NCBI GenBank assembly: GCA_963514095.1
Contig: OY741270.1
Span: 19,070,554-19,134,553 of the forward strand
Direction of reading: 5' to 3'
DNA: 64,000 nucleotides
Origin: Eutrigla gurnardus
Taxonomy: Eukaryota; Chordata; Actinopteri; Perciformes; Triglidae
In this document: one piece after another, positions 1 to 12,362 of the stretch
How the letters are laid out: every line of letters starts with the position of its first letter
Position numbering within the stretch: the first letter of the stretch is position 1
The notes under the pieces: model-generated
What the model was told of the DNA's origin: nothing
Seen by the model: the letters and a program-made list of their open reading frames with translations, nothing else
Databases searched by the model: none
Made by a program: the position numbers and the translations under genes

Positions 1-484
1 ACTTTTAATATGTCTGTAAATTTTAATTAAACCGGGCCAAAAAAATATTTTATTTTAAAAATTCCAGATTTAACAGGAGGCCAGTGATATGGCACCGATG
101 CAGTAATCATGCAAGATAATTTAAAACTACTAAAACAACTTTAATAGTGCCATGGTTTTGTTTTTTTGGATGAAACAAGAGCACAATGCGAGTCATGACG
201 ATAAGAGCCAAAAATAGATGATTTGTTCTTGGGGTTGAAAAGGTCAGAGAAGGTGTAGTTTTACAACGTTTTGTCTGAATGACATGTAATTTAACATGTC
301 TTTTAAAGTCAAATCGGATCGGTGATCAGTTAAATACAATAAATGCACAGTAAAGGCCCTACGAGCGCTTAAACTATTGTTCCAGACAGAACAGAACATT
401 GTGCTTTTATATAGCACCCCTCTAAGATGACAGACACACTCTACTTCCAACTGAATTCATCAGCGCAGCAGTGCCTGCTAAAGG

Positions 485-499
485 CCAGCAGATGGCAGC
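485..499 (+). promoter_or_regulatory. CTCF-like core motif
   Basis: The 15-mer CCAGCAGATGGCAGC fits the known vertebrate CTCF core (CCASYAGRKGGCRS) at every position. It is a motif match only; occupancy is inferred. Confidence 0.4.
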
Positions 500-632
500 G
501 TATGATAACATTCATGTCAACTCAACATTGAGCAATCAAACCCACTCATCTAACAGTGTTTAGAAACAAAAAAACAGGCTGTATGACATTGATCTTTTTC
601 AAAGATCTGTACCAACACGCTTTCTCTCCTGA

Positions 633-650
633 ACACACACACACACACAC

Positions 651-728
<78 letters not shown>
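633..728. repeat. (CA)n microsatellite
   Basis: About 96 bp of CA dinucleotide repeat with a single CG interruption near 655. Translations in several frames give meaningless TH or CV repeats. Confidence 0.98.
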
Positions 729-730
<2 letters not shown>

Positions 731-806
731 ACAGTGCCTCATACAACGCACAACTTCACACGGCGAAAGAGGCCTTTATGTGCTCTCAGCCTTTTCTGAC
801 CCCTCT

Positions 807-820
807 ATTTGCATGCAAAT
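807..820. promoter_or_regulatory. Palindromic double octamer (POU site)
   Basis: ATTTGCATGCAAAT is a perfect 14-bp palindrome made of two octamer motifs (ATTTGCAT and ATGCAAAT) overlapping by two bases. This is the kind of site that POU/Oct factors can bind as dimers. Function is inferred from the motif alone. Confidence 0.35.
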
Positions 821-945
821 GAATTCCTGTAGTAACAATGTCTATGGAAATTAATAGCAGGCTGTAACTGACGTTGTAGATAAAAGACAATATTTGATAT
901 ACAGGGGCTCTGAGCCAGGAGGCCTCTTATTAGGAGAAGTACTCA

Positions 946-948
<3 letters not shown>

Positions 949-1011
<63 letters not shown>

Positions 1012-1042
1012 CACTGTAGCTGACTCTTTGTCTCCTTCTTTC

Positions 1043-1108
<66 letters not shown>
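949..1108. repeat. Composite (AC)n then (CT)n microsatellite
   Basis: An AC array (949-1009) is followed after a 36-bp spacer by a CT array (1046-1108). The first is alternating purine-pyrimidine, the second a pure polypyrimidine strand. Confidence 0.97.
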
Positions 1109-1110
<2 letters not shown>

Positions 1111-1265
1111 GAATATTTCACCATTCCCATTCCCCTGTTGAGTTTTGCTCTTGCTGGCTGCTTCTCTCTCTAACCCCCCTGCCTCTCTCGTCTTCATCCC
1201 CCCCTTCCCTTTCTTTCATCCTGTTGAGTGAGAGAAGAGGGTTTGGTATTGATCTTTGTTTGTTT

Positions 1266-1277
1266 GGGGGGGGGGGG
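1266..1277. repeat. G12 homopolymer
   Basis: Run of twelve G. Confidence 0.9.
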
Positions 1278-1539
1278 ATAATATATTCTCCGTGAGCAGG
1301 GGATAAATGAACAGGGGGTAAAATCTGAAAATGATTTCTGCCAAAATTAACCATCTATTTAAGGGGGAAATTCTCAGATGGAGCACGGAGGCAGCAGTAG
1401 CAGTAAAGCAGTAGGAAATGTATAACCAGACGGATGGAGGGTGGACAGATACTCCACTCCACACACGAGAGGAAACAGGAAACAGGATATCAAGACAGGA
1501 AGTGCAGCAACAACATCATCCCTCTCCTGCTGTTCCTCT

Positions 1540-1581
1540 CCTCCTCCTCCTCCTCCTCCTCCTCCTCCTCCTCCTCCTCCT
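1540..1581. repeat. (TCC)n trinucleotide repeat
   Basis: About 14 tandem CTC/TCC units. The poly-L, poly-S, poly-P and poly-E reading frames through it are artefacts of the repeat. Confidence 0.95.
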
Positions 1582-2627
1582 CAACACACACAGATGTTCC
1601 GATGTACTTCCCCTCCCTCTCAATCCTCTGCACTGCAACATGTTGGCGGGCCACTGGTAACCATGGAAACCGTGGTGTCGGGCCGCTCCAAAATGTATTC
1701 ATAGGAATCAAGTAGTGGGAAAACAAAGGGACTATCCCACCAAGTAGAGGAAAAGGGTCTGCATTCATCACCATGACGAGGGCATTGCAGGGTGTTGATG
1801 TGGTGGACTTCACTGTACACACAACACAAGTCCAACAATAACATCTCCTCTTGGGTCTTTTGTTCTCACAGTACACATGGATGTATTATACACACAGTTA
1901 GAGTGACAAGGGTTCCAGAGAATCCATGGCTTTATTAGATCCTATAGCCCAGATGCCTATAGCTGCAACATTCCCCGGGCATCTTTGTTGCAAACCATCC
2001 ACATCTCTCATCAGCTCTACTATTTGTATCTATTGATTTGTCCCAAGCATCCAATTTTTTAATCGTTTCATGAGGCCGCCATTCAATAAACCCCTTTCCC
2101 TTGACATATAAGTCTGTTTCCTCTGTAGAAAATGTACTTTATCAAAACGTACCTGTGTGTCATCCAGAGGCCTTTTTGTTACAATCTATACGTAGCCTGT
2201 ATCACCTGGCTCTGTGTTTTCTCTGCTTGTCCCTAAACAATAATATATTTGGGAGTCAAATGTATACTATATATTATTATCGTACAACTTTGTGTGCATA
2301 GACTCCACCACCCACACACACCTTCCTGTGTTGGTGTCTGTGTGGTTTCTCTCGTTGTGTCTTCTGGTGCACACTCAGCCCTGAAGGCCCTGGGACAGCT
2401 GTCACGGTGGAATGTAAACAGCTCCGATGGAGTCACATCGAGACCCGACCTCTACTGTTAAAACTAGAACCAGACTCACCCTTTATACTGCCATTCTTCC
2501 TTTGTGTGTGTAGTACCAGGTGTCAGCCGGATTACTGACCAGTCGGTGGTGACACACTCTCCTGGCATCCTCTCTCTGTCTGCCCCCCCCCCCCTAACCC
2601 CCCCTCAAAATCCTGTCTGTCTGTGCT

Positions 2628-2629
<2 letters not shown>

Positions 2630-2665
<36 letters not shown>
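2630..2665. repeat. (CT)n microsatellite
   Basis: About 18 CT units, preceded by a run of C at 2583-2594. Confidence 0.95.
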
Positions 2666-2668
<3 letters not shown>

Positions 2669-3630
2669 CACCACATGACCTCATTGCCAAGAGATCACAC
2701 AGAGATGCCAATAAGCATAAGTCAAGCTGTTTTTACTGCCCCTGGTCTCCACGGCAACAGCCAGTCATGGAGTGGGAGAAAGGAAAAAGAGACACTGAGA
2801 GAGGCGGGTTCATCGAGATGAATCAGAACAGGATGCAGACCATTTAAAGTTCTGTGTGTGACTGGATGAGCTACACTCACTCTACAGATAGACACTTAGT
2901 TAGCGGTTTATTAGGTTGACTCCCTGGAATAAATACTACCTTAATACAGATTGCAGTTTATAGATTAAAGAAAGTTTTGTTAAGTGCTGATTCAAGTTAT
3001 TGTTAATGTATAGCTTGTTTGCCCAGGAGGACAGGGGGCCTGTTAATAAACAAATATTAATTTAATTTGGGTGATATAATGACTAAGCATTTAAAGGCCC
3101 ATAATGCATCTTTCAAAATGAACTGACTTAAATTATGAACTAAATTATCTGGCGCTATACCTTTATGACATATCTGTGTGGGGGCTGGCGGATCCTTTTT
3201 TTTCTCAAGCTAAATTATTCTGCTTTTTTATGCACTCTACATTAAAAGTACAAACAAATCCCTTTGTTAATCAATCTCTTTTCCTTATGAATTATAAACT
3301 GGACAGTGGGACATAAGTTGAATATTGTAGTTTCAGGTCTTTCTATTATTTAGTACCCACATTGATGTAATTTGTAGAATATTAAAAGTACCTCTCAATA
3401 TAATCTAAAGCATTTTTAACCCTTTTTCAGGAAATAAAAGATACAAAAAAGGGGATACTTTGAAACGTTAAGATTTGTAAAAGAAATACAAAATAAATCA
3501 CAATAATGATGTCTAGTATGTAAGCAGCAGCAGAAAAGGACATACAACAGACAACAGAGGAGAGGTTCTTTTCAAGCACCGTTTTCAAAAGCTCTGTGCT
3601 GCATCATCACAGAGCAGGGTCACCTTGGGT

Positions 3631-3680
3631 GAGGAGAGGAGGAGGAGGAGGAAGAGGAGGAGGAGGAGGAGGAGAGGAGG
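3631..3680. repeat. (GGA)n imperfect trinucleotide repeat
   Basis: Purine-only GGA-type repeat with AGA interruptions. The poly-R and poly-P frames over it are not genes. Confidence 0.93.
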
Positions 3681-6600
3681 AAAAAATAAAAAGGAGAGCA
3701 GAGTGCTCCTCATCAGAGCAGAACGTGACCTGAGGCCTGGACACAGATTGAAGCCTCTCTCCGTCTCTCTCTCCTCTGCCGTCTGTGCTTCTCAAGCTTT
3801 TAGCCAGATTACCTCAGTGAAACAAAGTCAAACGTTTTGTGCCCGTGGAAGAAAATCATTGCAGAAAAATCATCTGCGTGCGCCTGATAGTGTTGCATAA
3901 TCTGCTCTGCCAAATAAATAAGTGGTACACCTGTCATACACCACAGCGCTGTTATTGTCACCGTGCTGTAAATATGCTTTTCGAAAACAGACTGATTTAA
4001 AAAATGGGAACTGATGAAACAATCTAGAAACTAACAGTAAGAAAGCCCCAAACATCCCATCAGATTGTCCATATATGGGTCATAAATCACTTCCCGTTGA
4101 AGCATAGTGTCCGGAAGACAGCGCCGCAGTACTTCCTCCAGGGATATCCTTTGCGTGTTTATAGCCACCGGATATTTGTACCAGTCCTGGCTTCATGCCT
4201 GTTCCAAATATAGCGTTTAGCATAGTAAATGAATAGAAACGGTGGCTGATAGGAACATTTATCAGCCATCAATTCATCATAAAATAACCTCTAATGACAC
4301 AAAAAAAAAATCTGATAAGAGTGGTGCTTGAAACTTTACTTTAGATACGCAGGATATCTTCTCTGTTTTCAATTCTGTTCCACGCAGCCATTGTTTTTAA
4401 ATGACAATAGAGAGCGTGGGCAGGCAGCTCCCATTGCTATGGTGACAAGACCACGGCAAGAGGTAAGAGAGGCGAGAGAGCAGGGATCTGTAACATGAGA
4501 GAAACGAGGGAGCGGATCAATTGATAGAATGATTATAAAGCATGTGGGAAATAAAAGCATAGACATGGAGATAACGGGGCTTCACAGTACGGCACGGGCA
4601 AAGAGCCTCTCTTATCATCACTGTTGGAAGTGTTCTGTTAGAGGGAATGTCAGCAGCTCAATTGGATGTACAGCAAACACTTGAGCTGAAGGGCCCTGGT
4701 ATGATGGAGGCGTGTGGGGCGTTCAAATACACCCCCGTACACGCACACGTACATGCAGAAGCCCAAAGAAGTCCAATCAGGAATAAAGACTTTACGAGAA
4801 TTAGTTTAGAATATATATACTCCAATGTGAAATATTCCTATTTATCTCTTCTCTCTTCACTTTTTGGTCATCATTATTTCCAGTAAAATGCTCAATCAAG
4901 GCTTTATTCTCTCTGTACTCCCTTTTGTGTTAAAGCTGACCTGTTTTACCTGCTGTGTCTCTATTCCTGCATAAACTGCATCCCCCCCACTCTCCCTCTT
5001 CCTCATTCTCCCTCTCTCTTTCTCTCTCTATTAGGGCTGCGGTCTGACCCGGCTAGCTGTTGCTAAGTTTATCTCTGTGCCAATCTGTGCCCCAGAGGCA
5101 TGCAGAGGCAACCCAGAAAAGACAGAGTGCACTGTCAGTTAGAATAATCAGGGGCGGGGGGCGGGCGGTGCTGAAAACTCATGATGGCCTGCTCCGTTTT
5201 ATACGGCCCACGAGCTGTAATCCGCTGCAGGACAATAGACTGTGGGCGAGCGTGTAGATGTGTAAGTGAGTGGTGTTTCAAGCGTGTGGGCGTGTGTGGT
5301 CCTTAAGCATTAAAAACCATCTCATAGCATCATGAATATTAGCTGCTAATGATAGCGGCTGCTTTTGAACCATTGGAAATAAGCGCGGTGCCCTTTTCCC
5401 GGTGACCTTTCAATGGAACTGACTCAGCCACTTAATAATTAACACCAACCCCTCCCCCCCCAAAGCATTTTATTTGGTTCATGCTAATTATGCCATGGTT
5501 ACAGAAGCACTGTGAATGTCACACACCATACATGTTCAATCATGTTGAAGCTTAATAGTTTCCAGTCTGCCATGCTACTAGGTGCTTGATAGATAATATG
5601 TACATTAAAAAAAAAACAGGTTACAAACCCTCGTCATTTCTTCTACGAAACTCGTGACTTCTGGTTTCACAAGAAGCCAAACAAAATACACACGTTTTCA
5701 CACCTGCAGAGCCCATCAGGAAACCAGATGGCCCACCAACAGCACAGTAAATCCACTAAACTTTTTTAACCGCTGCGCTGGAACGACATACTCCAAACCT
5801 ATAAGTCAATCCATTGATCCAGAATGAGGCATGCTCGTGAATAATTGAGTTTGTGACCTCTGTGCAGTGAGCTGACATCATCACTCTGTCTGGACTGGAA
5901 AAGCCCCTCAGGTCTGGTCCGGAGGTCTCGGCCCTGTTGGTGGTGTGCTGCATCAAGCTGAGAGCCTGATGTGGTCTAGGGGCTCACATATAGAGGACTT
6001 TTAGGGGTAACACTGCACTGCAGCTTTTTACCTTTGCTATAATTTTGAGAAGAGATTGTGCAATCTGTTCCATTTTATTGCATAACAAAGCATTTTAAGT
6101 CATCACCCAAGTTGAAATCGTTTCTCGGGGATGGGGGGAAGGCCTGTTGTCTTTCCTCAAGAAAGTGAAGAAATCCTTCAAGGTCAGGAGGACACGTTAA
6201 CATAAAAGTATTATGGGTCTGACGGTTGTTTTTTTAGCGGTCTAAACCTGTGCTAAGTGACTGGTTTAGGATGCCAGAAGGCTCCAGAGAACAATCCAGA
6301 ATGTCTCTTGTGGGCTGAAACCTTTGAATGACATGTGATAATTGCTTGTTTCTTGAGAAAGGGACTCGTGTCATCATTTGATGAGGTTTCATTGCATATC
6401 AATCGTTCAACTATTCTTTTAAATATTTCAGTTTTTATTACATGTGTATTGTGAGAAATACGTTATCTAATTGAATGTAATGTAAATATGGTCATTAGGA
6501 TCATCTAATCAACGGTTTGGAGAAGATTCACAGCTGTACATAAATCTAACTATGAAATCACATTTCCATTACTAGCTGCAGGAGTTTTCTCTGTGGGCAT

Positions 6601-9600
6601 GTTGAAGCAGGGCAGCGCCTATTTGCCTTCTGGCCCAGTGGTTGGGCCCTGCCCTCTCATGACTCATAAAACACTAAAGACAACACAAAAAAGAGAGGAC
6701 ATCCGCAGAGACTTCTGCACTTTGCAATTATGCCCATGCCAAACTGTTGCTATTTTGTTTGTCACAAGCAAATCCCTGCGTTTATTAGTTTTAAACTCCT
6801 CGGCAGACACACAAGGGAGACGCCCCGATCGCACATTACAAGAGCACGACTGTGAGGGACACAGCAGCGTGCCACCTACCTCACCTTTGAGTAAACCACA
6901 GGGAGTGGTCGACGTATCATAAAAACCAGCTTTCGTAACTTTCCATTTCAGCTTACCTCACCACAGAGGAGGAAGGGCGCGGCTTATAAGATAGCCATGC
7001 TCCATGCTTGAGAAACGGGTAGTTTTTATTGTATCTGAACACAATCTTGTACATCTCTTTTAATAATACCAAGATTTGTTCCTTATAATGATTCATTATT
7101 TATTCCCAACATTTCTGCTGTTGTCAATGCGATGCACAGCTTTAGATTCCAGGCATTCATTGGGTTTCATAATAATACTTTTATTGTGAACGTTAGTTAC
7201 TCGTATTAGAGAATATGCAGAATCTCCAGGGATTAAACATGTCACATGTGTACATAATAAGGCTACAGGCTCTGCTTCCTACCACTATTATAAAATGCAC
7301 TCCTGACGGCACACATGTCGCTATCATGTGCACTTCCCTCTCTTTTTACAGTCTCTGCTTCCTTCATTCTTGTCTGCATTCCTGTGCAGGGCTGGCTGCG
7401 TCTCATCTGTACAGGTCGACACAGGAGCCCATCAGCCCTCCCGTCCTGTCTGATCTACCTGACAACGTGCACACAGAATGAGTGATCGTATTTGGGCGTG
7501 ACTGTATTTGGGCGTGTACCTCGCAAAGCACAGAGCGGCAAATCTTGCCACGGAGGAATTTTCTTTCCAATGATGATATTGCATGCATGTCTAAGGGGAA
7601 AGATGGCTATGTTGTACGTAAGGCAGCAGCACGAAGTAAAAATATATATTGAGGGAAATGAAAATGAAACAATGCAGTGGTCACAGATGGCAAAGGGAAG
7701 AGAGAAATGAACACTTAAGCCTACTCCTATCGCTGTTTCATTTGGCTGAGTCTCTGGTACTGTGGGAGTATTGGAAGCCCACTTGTTGTGTAACACCTTT
7801 TCCCTCCTCCACACTATCGCCAAACTATGCTACAACAAGGTTGAATCACAACAGCTTTCATCTTCCAGTGTGGGATATTTGAAGTTTTTTTTTTTTTTTT
7901 TAATGCTTCCCCCTCTCCCCACTCCCCCTTTCACTGTAAACTATCTATAGGGTTCAGTCAGTGATGCAGTTGGACCGATAGATCAACTTCAGTCAGTAAC
8001 AATCACAATATACTGTATTTCAAACCCTAAGAAGTGATTACAACATGTATGCTTTTGCTTGAGGGAACCTGTTTCCCAGCTTTAAAATGCATGACTCATC
8101 TGGCACAGGGCCAAGTCCTCAAGTTCTCATCTGACTGTCTTCCTCAATGTTCAACTTTCTGTAATCTGATAAACCTCCTTTCTGAGTGAACCTGCATTGC
8201 CACAATTGATTTTAAACTTCTTTCCTCATTAACACTTTTGTCTTTCCCTCCTTCATTGAGTACATCTATCAATACATCTATCAATGGTCAAAAAAAAGAA
8301 AGACGTTGCTCCAATTACAGCATTTTGGTCATGAATGGAGCTCCAAAGTGTCCAGTAAAATAAATAATTGTGAAACAATTTGTGAAATAATTAAAACTCA
8401 ACTTATTATCTTAAAAGGTTTCTCATAGTTTCATGGGCCATTTCTCTCCCAAACTACTTGTGTTTCATGTGTTAATCTAAGACCAAACATAATATTGATG
8501 TTACATAAAGCTGCTGCACATTGCTAAAGAGCATTCATGCTTCCTAAAGGAGCCTCATTGATTTTGCTGCACTGATCTGCTCTGTGTTGACCTCCACAAA
8601 AGTTCTCTGTAATGCTGAGTTGGAGATTCCCTGCCTGTCTAATTCCAGATTAATGGAGGCAGTGATAATACATCTCACATCAGCATCTAATTGCAACCTT
8701 ACTCCATTCAGCATTGGCCTCTTACTGCATTGGACTAGGCCAATAATATCACAGCTGGATTATACCACAGGAATCCTCAATAATTCACAGTTTTCCTGAC
8801 ATTTCACTCACTGCAGCAGGAACTCAAAAGCATATGTTTTAATGATAACCTCTATTGTATTACATCCTCCATTTTTCATCAGCCTTTGACTTTCTCGCAA
8901 GCCTCCTGCTCCTCCTCGCTCCTCCTGTTTTCTAGCTCACATGTAGCAGCCCGACTGAGAGGCACAGAATCCTGCCAAAGTGCGCCTTGCTCAGGGCTCT
9001 TCTGCAGCCAGCTGCCACTCCACTCCGCAGCGAGGTGGAATGATGCTTGGCTGCGGCAGCTTCCCGGCAGAGAGTACTGCAAAATGTTGCGTGTTTGCGC
9101 ATGTACAGTATGTGTGTGTGTGTGTATGGGGGGGAGGGGATGGGGGGGACACACATTAATTTCGATGCTTCATCCACGCTTGTTAAAAGAACAGGATGTG
9201 GAGAGGGAAAACAGTCACAGCTCTGAACAAGCAGCATGATTTTCTGCCAGTGATGAGCCAGTGCATATGTGTGTCTGAACATGTTTGACTGTTGATCGTC
9301 CCCGGAAAGGCTGAGTCAGTCAAGAGCAACGCAGACAGAGTGGAGAGAGAGAGAAGGGAGGGAGAACTAGGAGTGAGCAGACTCCATACATTATGAAAGC
9401 AGAGGAGGTGGGAAAGGACGACCAGAACTATAACTCTGTCAAATGTGCTCATACACATAAATTCTGAACCAAAAAAAAAATGATTGTGTTGCGTGAAATG
9501 TCATCATTAATAGTCATTTTGACAATTTGAACATGTGGTAATGATGTGGGTGAGAAACTGTAAACCTTAAATTGTGTGACCGCTTGAATAATGATTGTTA

Positions 9601-10383
9601 TGTAAAAGAATGCACATTCACCACCCACAATGTACCCTTAGTTCATCAGTTTGACACAAAGCTGTCATTCATCCTTTGTATTTTTAGATGCTATTTCAAT
9701 TGAAGAAATAATATTATGTCAATCAATGAGCGAGAGTACAAAAGACTTTCCGGTATTGTCAACGTGCAGCCGTGGTGACAAATCTGTCAGTCGATCCTGT
9801 AACTCCTCCTCAGATCTGAATACTGCAGAGGGCATTGGCGTTTACATTAACTGCCATTTGAAATGTGTGCGTTTTATTCTGAAGTCACATTTGGTCCAGA
9901 TAAACCTTTTCCCAACACAGCAGAACTTAATGCAACGTCTTGGTGTGTCGAGAAAAACATCTGATACATACTAAAGATTATGAAGGTCTTCGCGACCCTC
10001 CGGGCATCACGCAATCATTACTCATCTGTCTCAGGTTGCCACAATATAAGCTGAATTTGCTTTCCTACAAGACTGCACGGTACTACACACTGAAACGACT
10101 GGAAAGCGTAAATATATTTCTCTCAAGAGGAGCGGAGAAGGCTAGTAAATACGAATGACTTTGATGAAGGTCATGCTGTACAGTGATGGCAGTGAGCGTG
10201 TCCTGACGTTTGACAGAAAGGCCGACATGTCGACGTGCACACACACCCACACACACGCTTTGGTGCTGTGAATCTCTACAGCGATGTGCACTTTCGTGAG
10301 CACAGGTGATGTATTATTCATACAAGCAGTCAAAGAATGAGAGAGTGAATGCAACCTGCATACTAAGCTAACTAATGCACACA

Positions 10384-10385
<2 letters not shown>

Positions 10386-10427
<42 letters not shown>
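10386..10427. repeat. (GT)n microsatellite
   Basis: About 20 GT units. Confidence 0.96.
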
Positions 10428-10431
<4 letters not shown>

Positions 10432-11031
10432 ACAGATAAGAGAGAGGAAGCTCAGTGCCGAAAACTGTAGAAGCTACGAGGAGGAGAATTTGCTGAAATG
10501 CAGGCGGAGAGTCTAAATCTTACTTGATAATTCAGTGCCATTCTCTGTTGGATTTAATTAGATAGAGCTTTAGAACCTTTTGAAATCCTGGTGTGTGCAT
10601 CTGTGCATGTATTTTTCTGCGCGGGAGACAGAGAATGACAGAAAGTGTTTTAATTACCTCTAATTAGAGCCGAGAAATCGACTGTGAACTGGAGCACAGA
10701 GGCCTAATTGCCATGAGACAACCTCGCACCACTGCGGTACGGAGAGAAGAACACTTTCTATGTCGTTTGGCAGTCACGATGCACTAAATAAACGCAAGAA
10801 GGTTTACAATACTCAGGAAAAACAAGCAATCGCACCTTCGATGGTCGACAAATTTATCCGGGTGTCATATTCTGATCAGGTTAAGCATTTCAGGACCAAA
10901 TGGGGAACTTATTGTTCAGAAAACTGGTTATTAAAGAGGACTTTGAAGTTTCTTAAACACAGAACTAGAATCTAATGAGGTTCAGAAAATAGCTCCGTCT
11001 CATCTATTATTCAACCTCTTGCCATCAGTAG

Positions 11032-11033
<2 letters not shown>

Positions 11034-11098
<65 letters not shown>

Positions 11099-11166
11099 GT
11101 CCATTTTCAGTAGCACAGTGACAAATGAGAGGAAGCATTAAAGTGCTCCTTCTGTTGGTGAGCACA

Positions 11167-11213
<47 letters not shown>
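11034..11213. repeat. (AC)n and (TG)n arrays in inverted arrangement
   Basis: An (AC)31 array (11034-11096) and a (TG)21 array (11170-11213) are separated by 73 bp of unique sequence. The two arrays are complementary, so a long hairpin or cruciform is possible. Confidence 0.95.
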
Positions 11214-11215
<2 letters not shown>

Positions 11216-12291
11216 ACAAATTGCAATTACCATTGCCGTGAAAAACTGAGCAAAATCATGCCATTTGTTCAAAAGCTCTGGAACAGTCACAAAATGCACC
11301 TGAGATTGGTCAGTCAACTTTTGTTTCCTATGTCAAATATCTCAGTTGAAACTTTATCAGTGGACACTGTAAAAAAACAGTGGGAATGTGTTGAAAAGCT
11401 GCTGAGGAAGTTCAAATGATGTGCTTGAACGTGTCATATAAACAACTAAACAGACCTTGATGACATGTTTGCCAACTACAGTGCACGTTTATTGTAATTA
11501 AGCAGTATCCCACTGGCTCCCTGGTGCTTTTTTCAATATAAATACCACAATGAAGCTCCACGACACGGAGGAAAAAGCAATATCAGGTTTACATATATAA
11601 TGCTTATTCTGAGGTTTTTGCCTTTTCATGGGAGTTATCATGGGGAAATATTGACTATCACTAGGCGTAACCTTTCATTACTTTAATTTGTCGAACAGCT
11701 GTGTACGGCACTTCTCTCTTATTACTGACTCACTCAGCACAGCTTACAGTGGCTCACACATCAGGCAGCATGTGTCTCCAGGAAAGAGTTATGGGCCGTT
11801 TCTATACATGTTTGCCCTCTTCAAAGGTCTTTTGTATGTCTGTTCCTTCTCTTACATAATTCAAACCTCATCACTCTGACCTTTGTGCTGTGACCATGTC
11901 CACCTTTGCTTTACCTCTCCGTCACCGAGAGGGACGGGATGACAAGCTGCTGAGGTCATAGAAGGCTTGGCCTTACGTAATGTTTGGTATCAGCTGAAAC
12001 CTTTCTACCTGGCAACACTCTTACTCAGGTGCTTTGGCCCATACGACGACTGACACAATATGTATACAATATGTGACAAACTAATAATATGAACGCTAAT
12101 GTAAAATATATTACAGACACATTTAAATACATGTTTTTCAAATGCCGTACAAATAAAAATACAGCCTCAGATCTCCTCCTACACTGGTAGCTGCTTGTAT
12201 CACTTGCATAATCAGACATCCCCAAGGTAATCACCACAGCATTATGGGTTATTTACCGTTCCCTACTGCAACTAGTTACCATTCTGTGTGA

Positions 12292-12295
<4 letters not shown>

Positions 12296-12358
<63 letters not shown>
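12296..12358. repeat. (GA)n microsatellite
   Basis: About 31 GA units with one AA interruption; pure purine on the + strand. Confidence 0.96.

Positions 12359-12362
<4 letters not shown>

Noticed and set aside
1418..1876. Poly-L, poly-S, poly-P and poly-E ORFs
   Set aside because: Produced by the (TCC)n repeat in different frames.
10760..10975. 71-codon ORF with a basic, Lys-rich look
   Set aside because: No family recognised, no splice or promoter context, and length is within chance expectation.
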